Below, in pieces: positions 1-7,946 of a stretch of 9,287 nt of DNA; positions within the stretch are counted from its first letter, which is position 1; every line of letters begins with the position of its first letter. Source of the stretch: DALYDK01 sp964477125 (GTDB lineage Bacteria; Patescibacteriota; Saccharimonadia; Saccharimonadales; CAIOMD01); the NCBI GenBank assembly GCA_964477125.1, contig CAYZCZ010000028.1, positions 1-9,287 on the forward strand, in the 5' to 3' direction. The position numbers and the translations under genes were made by a program. Below the pieces are notes generated by a model that did no database searches, was not told where the DNA came from, and saw only the letters and a list, made by a program, of their open reading frames with translations.

Positions 1-235
1 TTGGCCTGTCCAAAACTTCTAACGACCTAGCTGAATTACTCCTTTTTACTAGGTGCCCACGCGATATTAAACTATTGATATGTAGCGCAACAGTTGCAAC
101 TGATGTGTAGGCACAGCCACGCATTATTTCCCTATAACTAGGGCTGTAGCCATGTTCGGCAATAAAATTACTAATAAATTGTAGCAATTGTTTTTGGCGC
201 ATTGTTGGCCTTATAACTGTTGCTGTATCAGACAT
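1..235 (-). CDS. LexA-type winged-helix DNA-binding protein (partial, C-terminus beyond window)
   Basis: Translating the minus strand from the ATG at 235 gives 78 residues that run off the left edge without a stop. Residues about 11-73 match the LexA N-terminal winged helix-turn-helix: an MRQKQLLQFI opening helix, then EHGYSPSYREI, then TSVATVALHINSLISRG, then a basic wing ending in SARSLEV. LexA proteins use this domain to bind SOS operators. The autocleavage (Ser-Lys protease) half would lie outside the window, so I cannot tell a full LexA of about 200 residues from a shorter stand-alone regulator. The start is well supported: AAGGAGGG lies 9 bases upstream. The gene overlaps the 3' end of the gtrA-like gene by 8 bases (ATGTCTGA), so the two are probably co-transcribed and translationally coupled. 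Fold assignment is confident; full LexA function is not established. Confidence 0.8.
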   Translation of the reverse strand, partial: MSDTATVIRPTMRQKQLLQFISNFIAEHGYSPSYREIMRGCAYTSVATVALHINSLISRGHLVKRSNSARSLEVLDRP

Positions 236-656
236 GATGTCTTACCCTCCTTGCGTGTGGCGTAGCCTTAAATACCCAAAACCTGTACCAAAGATAATTC
301 CAAAATGTGAAGAACCCAGCAGCGACAAATTGACCTATAGCCACAGGTATACCAACCCCAACTAGAGCTTTTAGTATGAAATAGTTCAAAATAAAGTTAA
401 AACCGGTAAAAACAACATATTTCCAGCTAACATCGGTAATTTTGCGCTTTTTACTTGCTTTAAAAACCCAGTTACGTTCTAGTATAAAATTAACAGTTAA
501 ACCTACGCCATTTCCAATAAGGTTGGCCCACCAAAGACCAATTACAGGTGTTAGGAATACGATTATAAAATAACCACTCCAAAACCAAGCGCCACCGGCT
601 ACCATATACTCGGCAATCTCAACCAATAACTTTTTGGTACGTTTTTTAATTTTCAT
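228..656 (-). CDS. GtrA-family membrane protein
   Basis: The product is a 142-residue integral membrane protein of the GtrA family, whose members are linked to moving or presenting polyprenyl-phosphate-linked sugars (for example GtrA with undecaprenyl-phosphate-glucose in O-antigen glucosylation). Four hydrophobic segments are visible at about 17-37, 40-58, 79-98 and 103-123. The repeated family motifs are present: NFILERNWVF at 57-66 and NYLWYRFWVF at 120-129. Both ends are basic. Length is normal for the family. The ATG at 656 lacks a Shine-Dalgarno sequence but follows a plausible promoter. The gene is divergent from the glycan cassette starting near 798, which fits a shared role in surface sugars, and it overlaps the LexA-like gene downstream. 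Family assignment is firm; the sugar carried is unknown. Confidence 0.88.
   Translation of the reverse strand: MKIKKRTKKLLVEIAEYMVAGGAWFWSGYFIIVFLTPVIGLWWANLIGNGVGLTVNFILERNWVFKASKKRKITDVSWKYVVFTGFNFILNYFILKALVGVGIPVAIGQFVAAGFFTFWNYLWYRFWVFKATPHARRVRHHV
245..252 (-). promoter_or_regulatory. Strong Shine-Dalgarno site for the LexA-like gene
   Basis: The minus strand reads AAGGAGGG, separated by 9 bases from the ATG at 235, and it lies inside the coding end of the gtrA-like gene. It is the only strong Shine-Dalgarno sequence I found in front of a gene in this window. It fixes the LexA-like start and suggests re-initiation by ribosomes finishing the upstream gene. Confidence 0.75.
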
Positions 657-681
657 GTTTGTAATTTGTTCTTACGCTTAA

Positions 682-711
682 ATCATACCATATTCAAAAA
701 AATACTTACAA
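682..711 (-). promoter_or_regulatory. Candidate sigma70-type promoter for the gtrA-like gene
   Basis: On the minus strand a -35-like TTGTAA (706-711) is followed after 18 bases by TATGAT (682-687), a good -10 match. Transcription would begin near 675, giving a leader of about 20 bases before the ATG at 656. This is motif matching only in an AT-rich region. Confidence 0.45.
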
Positions 712-797
712 ATTACAAGATAGACTTTTACGCCATACGGTGTGCTTTTTTGCCAATTAAAGTAAACTTATAGTTAGTGAAAAATAATAATATAAGC

Positions 798-2192
798 ATG
801 AAACAAGTTCGGTTTTGGCTATTTGCTGGTTTAATTATTTTTGCACCTCTATCCAAATACCCGTCTTTCGCTATGCCAATGTTCAATTTTAGTTCTTTTA
901 GAATTGGCTTATACCAAGTTCTGGCTGTTGTTTTTATATTTACCTGTTTAGTAAGTTTTAAGTGGGACTTTTTCAAAAAACAAAAATTATATCTAATTGG
1001 TTTATTCTCTATATCTATTCCATTAATAATGGGATTTATTTGGGCAATAGATACAAAAAGGTGGCTGATATTAGCTGGCTCAATTGCCGTTTTATTAGCT
1101 TTATGTGTAGCTAGCTGGTGGTACGTGGCAAACGAACTACCGGCCAACAAAATAAAAATGTTACTAAAAATTACTCTGTATTTTGGAATTATTTATTCAT
1201 TACTGGTTATAGTTCAGCTACTTTTTAGCACTTTTACTACCGAAAGTTTTGGTTTGTTGTGCGAAAAATGCACAAAAGCCGTTTTTGGGTTCCCTAGGGT
1301 GAATTTATTTGCCTCTGAACCACTGTTTTTAGCCAACAGCCTGTTACCGTTCTTTTTTATTGCCTTATACGCCATATATTTAAACAAAACTAAGCTAGCT
1401 ATATGGGCAGTAAGTTTAGTTTCACTAGCAATTGGTTTAACTTTTTCCAGGGGTGCATTTGCTGGCGTTGCCTTAGGCTTAATAGCTTTTTATGCCAGCT
1501 TATTTATTGCCAAAAAATTAACAGTAAAATTTGCCCTAAAAAGCATGGCCTTTATTATGCTTGGTTTTATGGTTAGTTTTCTAATGTTAATAGGCTCGGC
1601 AAGCTATACGTATAGAAACACACCAAATATAGCCTATAACACTACAAAGACCATGCTAGAGCAACTTAGCCTTGGGGCAATCAACTTACCAGATAAAACC
1701 GTACCAACTACCACACAGGCCCAAAATGACCCTACAGATGATTTTGAATCACCAGGGCTTATAGAAGCTTCTACTACCGAACGTTTAACAGATGCTCAAC
1801 TGGCAATTAAAGCTTGGTCATATAATGCTAAAAATGTAGTATTTGGGGTTGGTTCAGGCAATTTAGGGCCATTTGTAGTTAAAAACATCGAGCCAACAGC
1901 ACCAAACAACCTTACGGTATATATTTTTTACGTTCTTGCACTTGTAGAAATAGGTATATTGGGGCTGTTTGGAATAATACTTTTGTTCGCTTTATCTCTG
2001 TACAAATTAGTTATTTTAGCCAAAAAACAATATTCTGCCATTTCGGTACTGGTTGCAATTTTAGTGGCCTTTTTGATGCAATATTTCTTTTTTGGAAGCT
2101 ACATAAACGTAGTTTACATTTGGCTTTGGATGGGAATATCGGCTGGTATTGCAGTTTTAGGCGAAAAACGTCTGAGTAAACTCCTTAAATAG
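798..2192 (+). CDS. O-antigen ligase/polymerase-like (Wzy/WaaL-type) membrane protein
   Basis: The product is a polytopic membrane protein of the O-antigen ligase/Wzy superfamily, which transfers or polymerises lipid-linked glycans on the outer face of the cytoplasmic membrane. In numbering from the earlier GTG at 777 (471 residues), about ten to twelve hydrophobic segments are interrupted by a large soluble loop at about 275-375. Family hallmarks are ASEPLFLAN (179-187), TFSRGAFAG (222-230, a conserved Arg-containing motif) and GVGSGNLGPF (357-366). I chose the ATG at 798 (464 residues) over the GTG at 777: neither has a Shine-Dalgarno sequence, and MKQVRFWLF is a natural beginning for an inserted first helix. 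The sugar-1-phosphate transferase follows after 47 bases, suggesting an operon. In a bacterium without an outer membrane the acceptor would be a wall polymer, a protein or a lipid rather than lipopolysaccharide. Ligase versus polymerase cannot be decided here. Confidence 0.82.
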   Translation: MKQVRFWLFAGLIIFAPLSKYPSFAMPMFNFSSFRIGLYQVLAVVFIFTCLVSFKWDFFKKQKLYLIGLFSISIPLIMGFIWAIDTKRWLILAGSIAVLLALCVASWWYVANELPANKIKMLLKITLYFGIIYSLLVIVQLLFSTFTTESFGLLCEKCTKAVFGFPRVNLFASEPLFLANSLLPFFFIALYAIYLNKTKLAIWAVSLVSLAIGLTFSRGAFAGVALGLIAFYASLFIAKKLTVKFALKSMAFIMLGFMVSFLMLIGSASYTYRNTPNIAYNTTKTMLEQLSLGAINLPDKTVPTTTQAQNDPTDDFESPGLIEASTTERLTDAQLAIKAWSYNAKNVVFGVGSGNLGPFVVKNIEPTAPNNLTVYIFYVLALVEIGILGLFGIILLFALSLYKLVILAKKQYSAISVLVAILVAFLMQYFFFGSYINVVYIWLWMGISAGIAVLGEKRLSKLLK

Positions 2193-2239
2193 GGTATACT
2201 AAACCTAAGATATATTATCTTATTGGTATTTAATTTTAT

Positions 2240-3670
2240 ATGAAAAACAACTCCTCCATTGCCTACGCCTTTAGCCTACTTATTGGTGACTTTATAGCCC
2301 TATTATCGGCCTTTATTATTGCTTACGTGCTTAGGGTAACGCTAGATAACAGGTCGCTAATTAACCAAATAAGCTCAACCGACTATTTAAAAGTTTGGAT
2401 TTTCCTTATTCCTATATGGCTTATTATTTTTGCAATATTGGGGCTTTATCAGCGCCGAGTATACGAATATAGATGGCGGGAAATTATATATTTACTTGCT
2501 GGTAGCGTGTTAGGCATTATGGCGGTCATAACTTTTGATTTTGCTTCTCAAAAACCGGTATTTCCAGCCAGGTTAGTACCAGTATATGGTTTAGCTATTG
2601 GCTTTTTATTGTTAGTTTTAGTTCGTACTATTTTACGAGCAATTCGTATCCATTTATGGAAAACAGGCTTTGGCGTAAACCGAGTTTTACTTATTGGCGA
2701 TGGTAAAACACTGGCTAGCATTATAAAAGGCATTAATAAACCAGCTAGAACTGGTTACAAAATTGTTGCTATTGCATCCGTTAAAGACACCCCCACTTTT
2801 AACGGCAAAAAGTTCGATAACCCACGCGAAGCCTTAGCCCAAATACCAAAACTAGGCATTCACACAATTGTAGTTGCAGGTATATCTAGCGATAACAAAC
2901 TGGCCGATGAAATACTAGCTTCATCACAAGCCAACCACACCGCCTTTAAATACATCCCTACACACGACGGCATCCTTAACAACAAAATTGAGGTTGAGCT
3001 ATTCCAGGGACTTCCGGTTGTGTCTGTACATCAAACTGCACTTACTGGCTGGGGTCGCCTTATTAAACGTTTATTCGATGTATCGGCCAGTTTATTCGGG
3101 CTTATATTAGTATCACCATTTTTAGCAATAATTTGGCTTGCCGTAAAAGTATCTAACCGTGGCCCGGCCATATTTAAACAAACTCGTCTTAGTAGGTTTA
3201 ATACACCTATTGGCATTTATAAGTTCCGAACCATGAAAATGGAATATTCTGGCTTAAGCCCCGAGCAAGCATTCGAAAAAATGGGCAGACCAGGCTTAAG
3301 TGAAAAATATCGTAAAAACGGCGACCACCTACCCAATGACCCGCGCGTAACTAAAATTGGCAATTTCTTGCGCCGAACCAGCCTAGATGAACTTCCCCAG
3401 CTTATTAACGTAATTAAGGGCGATATCAGCCTAGTAGGCCCTAGGGCACTAGTACCACAAGAACTTAACAACTATGCCTACAAAGACCTTATTTTAAGCG
3501 TTAAATCAGGCCTTACGGGCCTTGCGCAAATATCTGGCCGTCGCGATATTGGGTTCGATGAACGGCGTGCACTAGACCTATACTATGTACAAAATTGGAA
3601 CTTCTGGCTAGATATTAAAATACTATTCCGAACCGTAATAGACGTGCTAGGTGGCCGGGGTGCTAAATAG
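2240..3670 (+). CDS. Polyprenyl-phosphate sugar-1-phosphate transferase (initiating glycosyltransferase)
   Basis: This 476-residue protein is a bacterial sugar transferase of the WbaP/WcaJ type. It moves a sugar-1-phosphate from a nucleotide sugar onto undecaprenyl phosphate, the first step of surface glycan assembly. Hydrophobic segments at about 8-30, 51-69, 84-100 and 114-130 form the N-terminal membrane part. A Rossmann-like domain follows, with VLLIGDG at 149-155. The catalytic domain begins near 273: RLFDVSASLFGLILVSPFLA, then KFRTM (328-332), DPRVTKIGNFLRRTSLDELPQ with the catalytic Asp-Glu pair at 383-384, GDISLVGPR (394-402), SGLTGLAQISGR (423-434) and a YYVQNW end motif. Length is typical. 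The ATG at 2240 has no Shine-Dalgarno sequence. It sits between the ligase-like gene and the GT4 gene, the latter starting only 11 bases after its stop. The sugar specificity cannot be read from the sequence. Confidence 0.93.
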   Translation: MKNNSSIAYAFSLLIGDFIALLSAFIIAYVLRVTLDNRSLINQISSTDYLKVWIFLIPIWLIIFAILGLYQRRVYEYRWREIIYLLAGSVLGIMAVITFDFASQKPVFPARLVPVYGLAIGFLLLVLVRTILRAIRIHLWKTGFGVNRVLLIGDGKTLASIIKGINKPARTGYKIVAIASVKDTPTFNGKKFDNPREALAQIPKLGIHTIVVAGISSDNKLADEILASSQANHTAFKYIPTHDGILNNKIEVELFQGLPVVSVHQTALTGWGRLIKRLFDVSASLFGLILVSPFLAIIWLAVKVSNRGPAIFKQTRLSRFNTPIGIYKFRTMKMEYSGLSPEQAFEKMGRPGLSEKYRKNGDHLPNDPRVTKIGNFLRRTSLDELPQLINVIKGDISLVGPRALVPQELNNYAYKDLILSVKSGLTGLAQISGRRDIGFDERRALDLYYVQNWNFWLDIKILFRTVIDVLGGRGAK

Positions 3671-3681
3671 CAATTTAACTT

Positions 3682-4899
3682 ATGACCAATAAAGCCAAAA
3701 AACGTAACCACAAAAAATCAACTAGCCATAAACCGCATGTTGCTAGCCATGCCAAAAAAACTAAAAACAGCCATGCACATAACTTAAAAAACCAAAAAGT
3801 AGCAATAGTGTGTGACTGGCTTACTTCTATAGGTGGAGCAGAAAGAGTAGTTCTTGCTTTGCACGAGCTTTATCCAGAAGCCCCAATTTATACCAGCCAA
3901 TACGACCCAAATAAAATAGACTGGTTTAAAAAAGCCGAAGTTAAAACAACTTGGCTACAAGGTTTACCAAAAAAATCTACAGTCAGAAAATTATTACCCG
4001 TTTTACGCAGGCAAGCATTTCAAAAGCTAGACTTAACGGAATATGATATTGTTATTTCTTCTAGTGGTGCAGAGGCAAAAGCTATTCAAAAACTTAAGCC
4101 TGGTGCCATACATATTACATACTGCCATTCGCCTACTCACTATTACTGGGCAAGGTACAGCGAATATTTAGATGAACCCGGTTTTGGCATGTTGAACCCT
4201 ATTGCCCGTAGTGGCCTAAAAATACTAAGCGGACCAATGCGCAAATGGGACTATCTTGTAGCCCAACGCCCTAATGCCATTATTGCCAACAGCACCTATA
4301 TAAAAGGTAAAATTAAAGAATATTACGACCGTGACTCGACCGTTATTCACCCACCAGTAGATATTGAAAGATTCAAGCAAAAGGGCCAAAGTGAACGTAA
4401 CGGCCTGGTAATAACCGGCAGGCAAGTCCCATATAAAAAATTTGACCTTGCCATACAGGCTTCTATTGAACTACAGCTTCCATTAACAGTAATTGGCAAT
4501 GGCCCAATGCATGAACAGCTAGTTAAAATGGCAATAGGCCATAAAAATATAAAGTTTTTAACCAACGTGTCAGACACCCAGCTACCAAAGCTACTTGCCA
4601 AAGCACAATTGTTTTTATTCCCAGGTGTAGAAGATTTTGGCATTGCCCCGGTAGAGGCCTTGGCTAGCGGTACTCCGGTGATTGCCTACGGTAACGGAGG
4701 CGCCACAGACTACGTAAAGCCTGAAAACGGCATACTATTTAAGCGTCAAACCGTTAAGGATTTATGCAAAGCAATTAATAAAGGCCTAAAAACGAACTGG
4801 AATGAAAAAGAAATTGCTAATTCAGTAAAAGAATTTAGCGAAGACAATTTCAAAAAAAATATCTCAAAATTCATTAAGGACCAAGTTACTCACAAATAA
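3682..4899 (+). CDS. GT4-family glycosyltransferase with a Lys/His-rich N-terminal extension
   Basis: This 405-residue protein is a GT-B fold glycosyltransferase of family 4, close in pattern to WbaZ-like mannosyltransferases. It would add a sugar from a nucleotide donor to the lipid-linked intermediate on the inner membrane face. Visible family signatures are KVAIVCDWLTSIGGAERVVL (39-58), YDIVISSS (121-128), ITYCHSPTHYYW (145-156), a donor-site GRQVPYKKFDLAI (246-258), and EDFGIAPVE (317-325), the E-x7-E motif. The first 38 residues are unusual: strongly basic, with six His, and without predicted globular content. No other ATG lies before the GT core, so the extension appears real; it may attach the enzyme to acidic membrane lipids. 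The gene is last in the plus-strand cassette, 11 bases after the sugar transferase, and ends 5 bases before the convergent minus-strand gene. Confidence 0.9.
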   Translation: MTNKAKKRNHKKSTSHKPHVASHAKKTKNSHAHNLKNQKVAIVCDWLTSIGGAERVVLALHELYPEAPIYTSQYDPNKIDWFKKAEVKTTWLQGLPKKSTVRKLLPVLRRQAFQKLDLTEYDIVISSSGAEAKAIQKLKPGAIHITYCHSPTHYYWARYSEYLDEPGFGMLNPIARSGLKILSGPMRKWDYLVAQRPNAIIANSTYIKGKIKEYYDRDSTVIHPPVDIERFKQKGQSERNGLVITGRQVPYKKFDLAIQASIELQLPLTVIGNGPMHEQLVKMAIGHKNIKFLTNVSDTQLPKLLAKAQLFLFPGVEDFGIAPVEALASGTPVIAYGNGGATDYVKPENGILFKRQTVKDLCKAINKGLKTNWNEKEIANSVKEFSEDNFKKNISKFIKDQVTHK

Positions 4900-4913
4900 A
4901 ATACCTAGGTATT
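4900..4913. repeat. 14-base perfect palindrome at the convergent gene junction
   Basis: AATACCTAGGTATT is a perfect inverted repeat lying directly after the GT4 stop codon and over the stop codon of the convergent cutinase/VWA gene. A further TAGGTA at 4931-4936 can pair with TACCTA at 4902-4907. No clear GC-rich stem or U-run follows on either strand, so a bidirectional terminator role is only a possibility. Confidence 0.4.
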
Positions 4914-7415
4914 GCGATATTTTCTATTACTTAGGTAAATCACCAAGCTTATTAGACCAATAATAAATGCAAATATAATAATGGCTTTTGCTGGGTTAGA
5001 TTTAATTTTTGTTTGATTATCACCCAGTACATTTGTAGACCCAACTTCATCTGTATTAGTAGTAGCAACATTGCCTTCTGGCTTTGGTGTGCCAATCGGT
5101 TTAGTGTCAGTGAATTCATCAACATAAGCTACGTTACGATCAGTATCTTGTGTTGGTTTAGTAATAGTTGTTGCTGTGCTAGTTTCAATCGATTTTACAA
5201 CTGGTGATATTAAGCTAGAAACTAAATTATTCGGCACCATTAAGGTAGTATCTAATATTGTTTTTTGTTCCGTTAATATCGTCAAAGTAACCAGATCGGT
5301 TGTAACAATTGGTGTTTCTATCTTAGCCAGCTTTGCAACATTCACCCATGCAATTTCACTTTCCTGTGTTTCTTTCTGAGCAATAAAACCATATTTACTA
5401 TCAACATCGTCTTTCGTATTTTCTATAAATATTTCTTTGTTATTAGTTACATCTAGTAAGTTATTATCTTCATCATAAACTTTATATACTGTTCCGTCTG
5501 GATATTCGTTATTTAACAAAAAGTTTACAGTATCTTTGTTAATATCTTTTATCTGAACGTTGGGTTTTTCGAACTTAACCACATTATTTACTTGCTGTTT
5601 ATGCACTATGTTAAGTTCATGAATAGCCTTAGAATTTTGGCCGTCAAACGACTCTACCTCAAGTACAACTAACCCGTTATAGTCAGTGCTATATTCACAG
5701 CTTGCATTGGGCTGAACATCTTCAATATCCCATATGCCATCGTCGTTACAATCCCATTTATATTTTGTTATATAACTATTCGTGTCATACGAATCACCAG
5801 CCGAAAGCATAACAGTATTTTCACCATTGTATTCACTATTAATAATTGCAATTGGTGAGCTAGTAACTTGTTTTGTTAGCTGTTGAATGCCAGTGCCAAT
5901 ATCGTCAAGCTTATTAAGCGTAACCACATTACCACCGGTTGCTTTTGCCACTTCGTTATATTCTGGTATGGCCTGCACATTGCCCGTAACTGCATCTGGC
6001 AAAACCAAAAAGCTCACCGCTACTGGGTCAAGCTCTAACAGTTCCCTAAGAACATATTCTTTATCCATATTTGGGTTTGGAAACACATATTCTGGACTTG
6101 GTTTGGCATTGGTAACTACAATAAAGTTTTTGTTGGTAGTTGGTACATTTCTGCCATATTGCTTTTGAGTTATAACTGCTTGATGCAATCCGTTATAAAG
6201 CGGGGAATAACCAGTTTTATGTGGCGACATCGTGTTATTGGTCATAAGCAAATTAGATAAATCCCTAGCCTGCACTAATAATGGGGCTGGTGAATACGCA
6301 AAATTTTCTTGAAAATAGGCAGGTTCGGTATATTTATTGGCATATTTAGTAAATCTTACTTGGGTGTTTTTTCCATTAAATAGGTTCTGTGCAATAGCAT
6401 CCCTATTTAAACGGATATAGCTTTGTGATCCTGCCATAGATCCAGAAATATCCATAACCAGTGTGATGTCATTATCCCTATTGTTCGCTGAATAGTTAAT
6501 TGTATAGTTATTGTTTTTATCTAAAAACGATTGTGGAGATATTTTCGATGCTATTTCGTTAGCAGAAGAGGGAATCCATTTACCTTGGTAAATGTCTGAA
6601 TGAGTCCTGTCCATAAACTTATCAGCCAATAACCTCAGAGGTGTCAATTGGGCATCAACATGCATACTAATACTTTGTCCTGAACAAATAGGGTCAGCAA
6701 AGTCACACCAGCTTCCCACCCTGTCTTTCATGTCGTCCGGAATATACTTTTCTCTGGCTCCTAATATTCCTTTAGAAATTCTTAGCGAATTACCACGCAA
6801 CCAAGGACCTTTGTTTAGTACAAAACTTCCTTCATGCCCATTTAGTTTTGGGTCTCCATAAAATGCCGTATAGCGGATATGGCTACGTTCTTGGGACGTT
6901 AGTTTAAACAATGTTTCACCTGTAATTTGGGCGCCTTGCGAATATCCACCTAATATAAGTTCTTGGTCTGGGCATTCGGCAATTTTATCTTTTATATAAC
7001 CGGTAAGTTCCTCTGTGCCGTCTTTTACACTTTCATAATACAAATTAACCGAGTCGCTTCTATGGCTAGCCGGCTCAACCATGCTAGGCATTACGCTTAC
7101 TGCCTTATACCCATAGTTATTGTATTTCCCGGCAAAATCATGCAAAGAAACAAACTCCTTCGTCAACCCCGGCAACTTAGCATCAACCTCCTTAAAAAAC
7201 GTATATGACTGCTTCTCTCTATTGCCAAACCTTTGAGGGTTAAGCAAATCGTCTAAATCCAAATGGTCTTGATTCTGCCCTGATCCTCTTGAAAAGATTA
7301 TAGATAAATCTTGGCACGAAGAAGCACGAACTGGCCGGATGTAGCCAATGAATATACTAACTATAAATAGAAATATAAATATAACTACGGGATATTTCTT
7401 CACATTAATCACCAT
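4905..7415 (-). CDS. Surface-anchored cutinase-like esterase fused to VWA and PKD-like domains
   Basis: An 836-residue secreted protein. Residues 1-31 form a signal peptide (basic start, hydrophobic 9-24, cleavage probably near RASS). A cutinase-family alpha/beta-hydrolase domain spans about 34-270: CQDLSIIFSRGSG, then CPDQELILGGYSQGA with nucleophile Ser159, YGDP at 186-189, a Cys237/Cys244 pair around Asp241, and candidate His252. A von Willebrand A domain follows at about 314-515, with the MIDAS motif DISGS (322-326). A PKD-like domain lies at about 525-605. The C-terminal third has possible further beta domains, a Thr/Pro/Asn-rich stretch (about 740-805), a membrane helix (811-828) and a basic tail, so the enzyme would be displayed outside the cell. 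The start overlaps the end of the 171-residue gene upstream by 11 bases, implying coupling. Esterase activity on lipids, cutin-like polymers or mycolate esters is family-based inference. Confidence 0.85.
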   Translation of the reverse strand: MVINVKKYPVVIFIFLFIVSIFIGYIRPVRASSCQDLSIIFSRGSGQNQDHLDLDDLLNPQRFGNREKQSYTFFKEVDAKLPGLTKEFVSLHDFAGKYNNYGYKAVSVMPSMVEPASHRSDSVNLYYESVKDGTEELTGYIKDKIAECPDQELILGGYSQGAQITGETLFKLTSQERSHIRYTAFYGDPKLNGHEGSFVLNKGPWLRGNSLRISKGILGAREKYIPDDMKDRVGSWCDFADPICSGQSISMHVDAQLTPLRLLADKFMDRTHSDIYQGKWIPSSANEIASKISPQSFLDKNNNYTINYSANNRDNDITLVMDISGSMAGSQSYIRLNRDAIAQNLFNGKNTQVRFTKYANKYTEPAYFQENFAYSPAPLLVQARDLSNLLMTNNTMSPHKTGYSPLYNGLHQAVITQKQYGRNVPTTNKNFIVVTNAKPSPEYVFPNPNMDKEYVLRELLELDPVAVSFLVLPDAVTGNVQAIPEYNEVAKATGGNVVTLNKLDDIGTGIQQLTKQVTSSPIAIINSEYNGENTVMLSAGDSYDTNSYITKYKWDCNDDGIWDIEDVQPNASCEYSTDYNGLVVLEVESFDGQNSKAIHELNIVHKQQVNNVVKFEKPNVQIKDINKDTVNFLLNNEYPDGTVYKVYDEDNNLLDVTNNKEIFIENTKDDVDSKYGFIAQKETQESEIAWVNVAKLAKIETPIVTTDLVTLTILTEQKTILDTTLMVPNNLVSSLISPVVKSIETSTATTITKPTQDTDRNVAYVDEFTDTKPIGTPKPEGNVATTNTDEVGSTNVLGDNQTKIKSNPAKAIIIFAFIIGLISLVIYLSNRKYRNT

Positions 7416-7920
7416 ATGGGCTCACGGATATATGAGCAAAATCACCTTTGGTCCCTTTGGAATTAACTGCATCGATAGAATAATAGACCTCGATTCCATT
7501 CTTCACACCTGAAATTGAACATGTATAGGTCTGCTCGTTAAATTCTTTTTCTGAGCATTTTTGATAACTATTTGTGTTAACAGTGTATGACTGTGCGCTT
7601 AACGTATCTCCAATATCCATAATTATCTTAGAAACTTCAGATTGAGATGTTACGGGGTTTCTCTTAAACTCCGCTTGCAAATAAGGACACGATTCACCAC
7701 CAATTTGCCAACAAAACTTTCCCCAAGTACCCTTGTTATCACTTTGGGATACAAGCTTCCAGTCGCTAGGTATTTCTAGCTGGTTATACGCTTTTTGCAA
7801 ATCATTATAGTTTGGCCTTTGGCTTTCGTAATATAACCAACCAACGCATGCAAAACCAGCCACCACGGCAAGTATTATTAGTAAAATTTTAACTGGTCGA
7901 TTTTTTAAAAATTGTTTCAT
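7405..7920 (-). CDS. Small membrane-anchored extracytoplasmic protein of unknown function
   Basis: I do not recognise this 171-residue protein. It has a basic N-terminus, one hydrophobic segment (about 11-31) and an extracytoplasmic domain of about 140 residues. Four cysteines in that domain fall in two close pairs (70/78 and 122/134) and could form disulfides; a fifth (Cys25) is within the membrane segment. GFAC does not fit a lipobox well, so a lipoprotein is unlikely. The ATG at 7920 is preceded by a weak purine stretch (ATGAGAAA) and a plausible promoter. Its stop codon lies inside the start of the cutinase/VWA gene, with an 11-base overlap. The pair probably forms one transcription unit, so the small protein may help fold, anchor or partner with the large one; that is inference from position only. 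Confidence 0.75.
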   Translation of the reverse strand: MKQFLKNRPVKILLIILAVVAGFACVGWLYYESQRPNYNDLQKAYNQLEIPSDWKLVSQSDNKGTWGKFCWQIGGESCPYLQAEFKRNPVTSQSEVSKIIMDIGDTLSAQSYTVNTNSYQKCSEKEFNEQTYTCSISGVKNGIEVYYSIDAVNSKGTKGDFAHISVSPYGD

Positions 7921-7946
7921 CGTTTTCTCATTTAAATTTAAGTTTA

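Noticed and set aside
228..656. Alternative genetic code with UGA read as glycine
   Set aside because: The gtrA-like gene ends at a TGA exactly where the family length is reached and where the next gene begins.
728..1150. Minus-strand open frame across the start of the ligase-like gene
   Set aside because: It is antisense to a well-supported membrane protein and shows no family pattern.
4347..4643. Minus-strand open frame inside the GT4 gene (and similar frames inside 2240-3670 and 4905-7415)
   Set aside because: They are opposite-strand shadows of genes with clear conserved motifs.
7840..7920. Lipoprotein signal peptide on the 171-residue protein
   Set aside because: The sequence before Cys25 is GFA rather than the L-A/S-G/A of a lipobox, and the cysteine is inside the hydrophobic segment.
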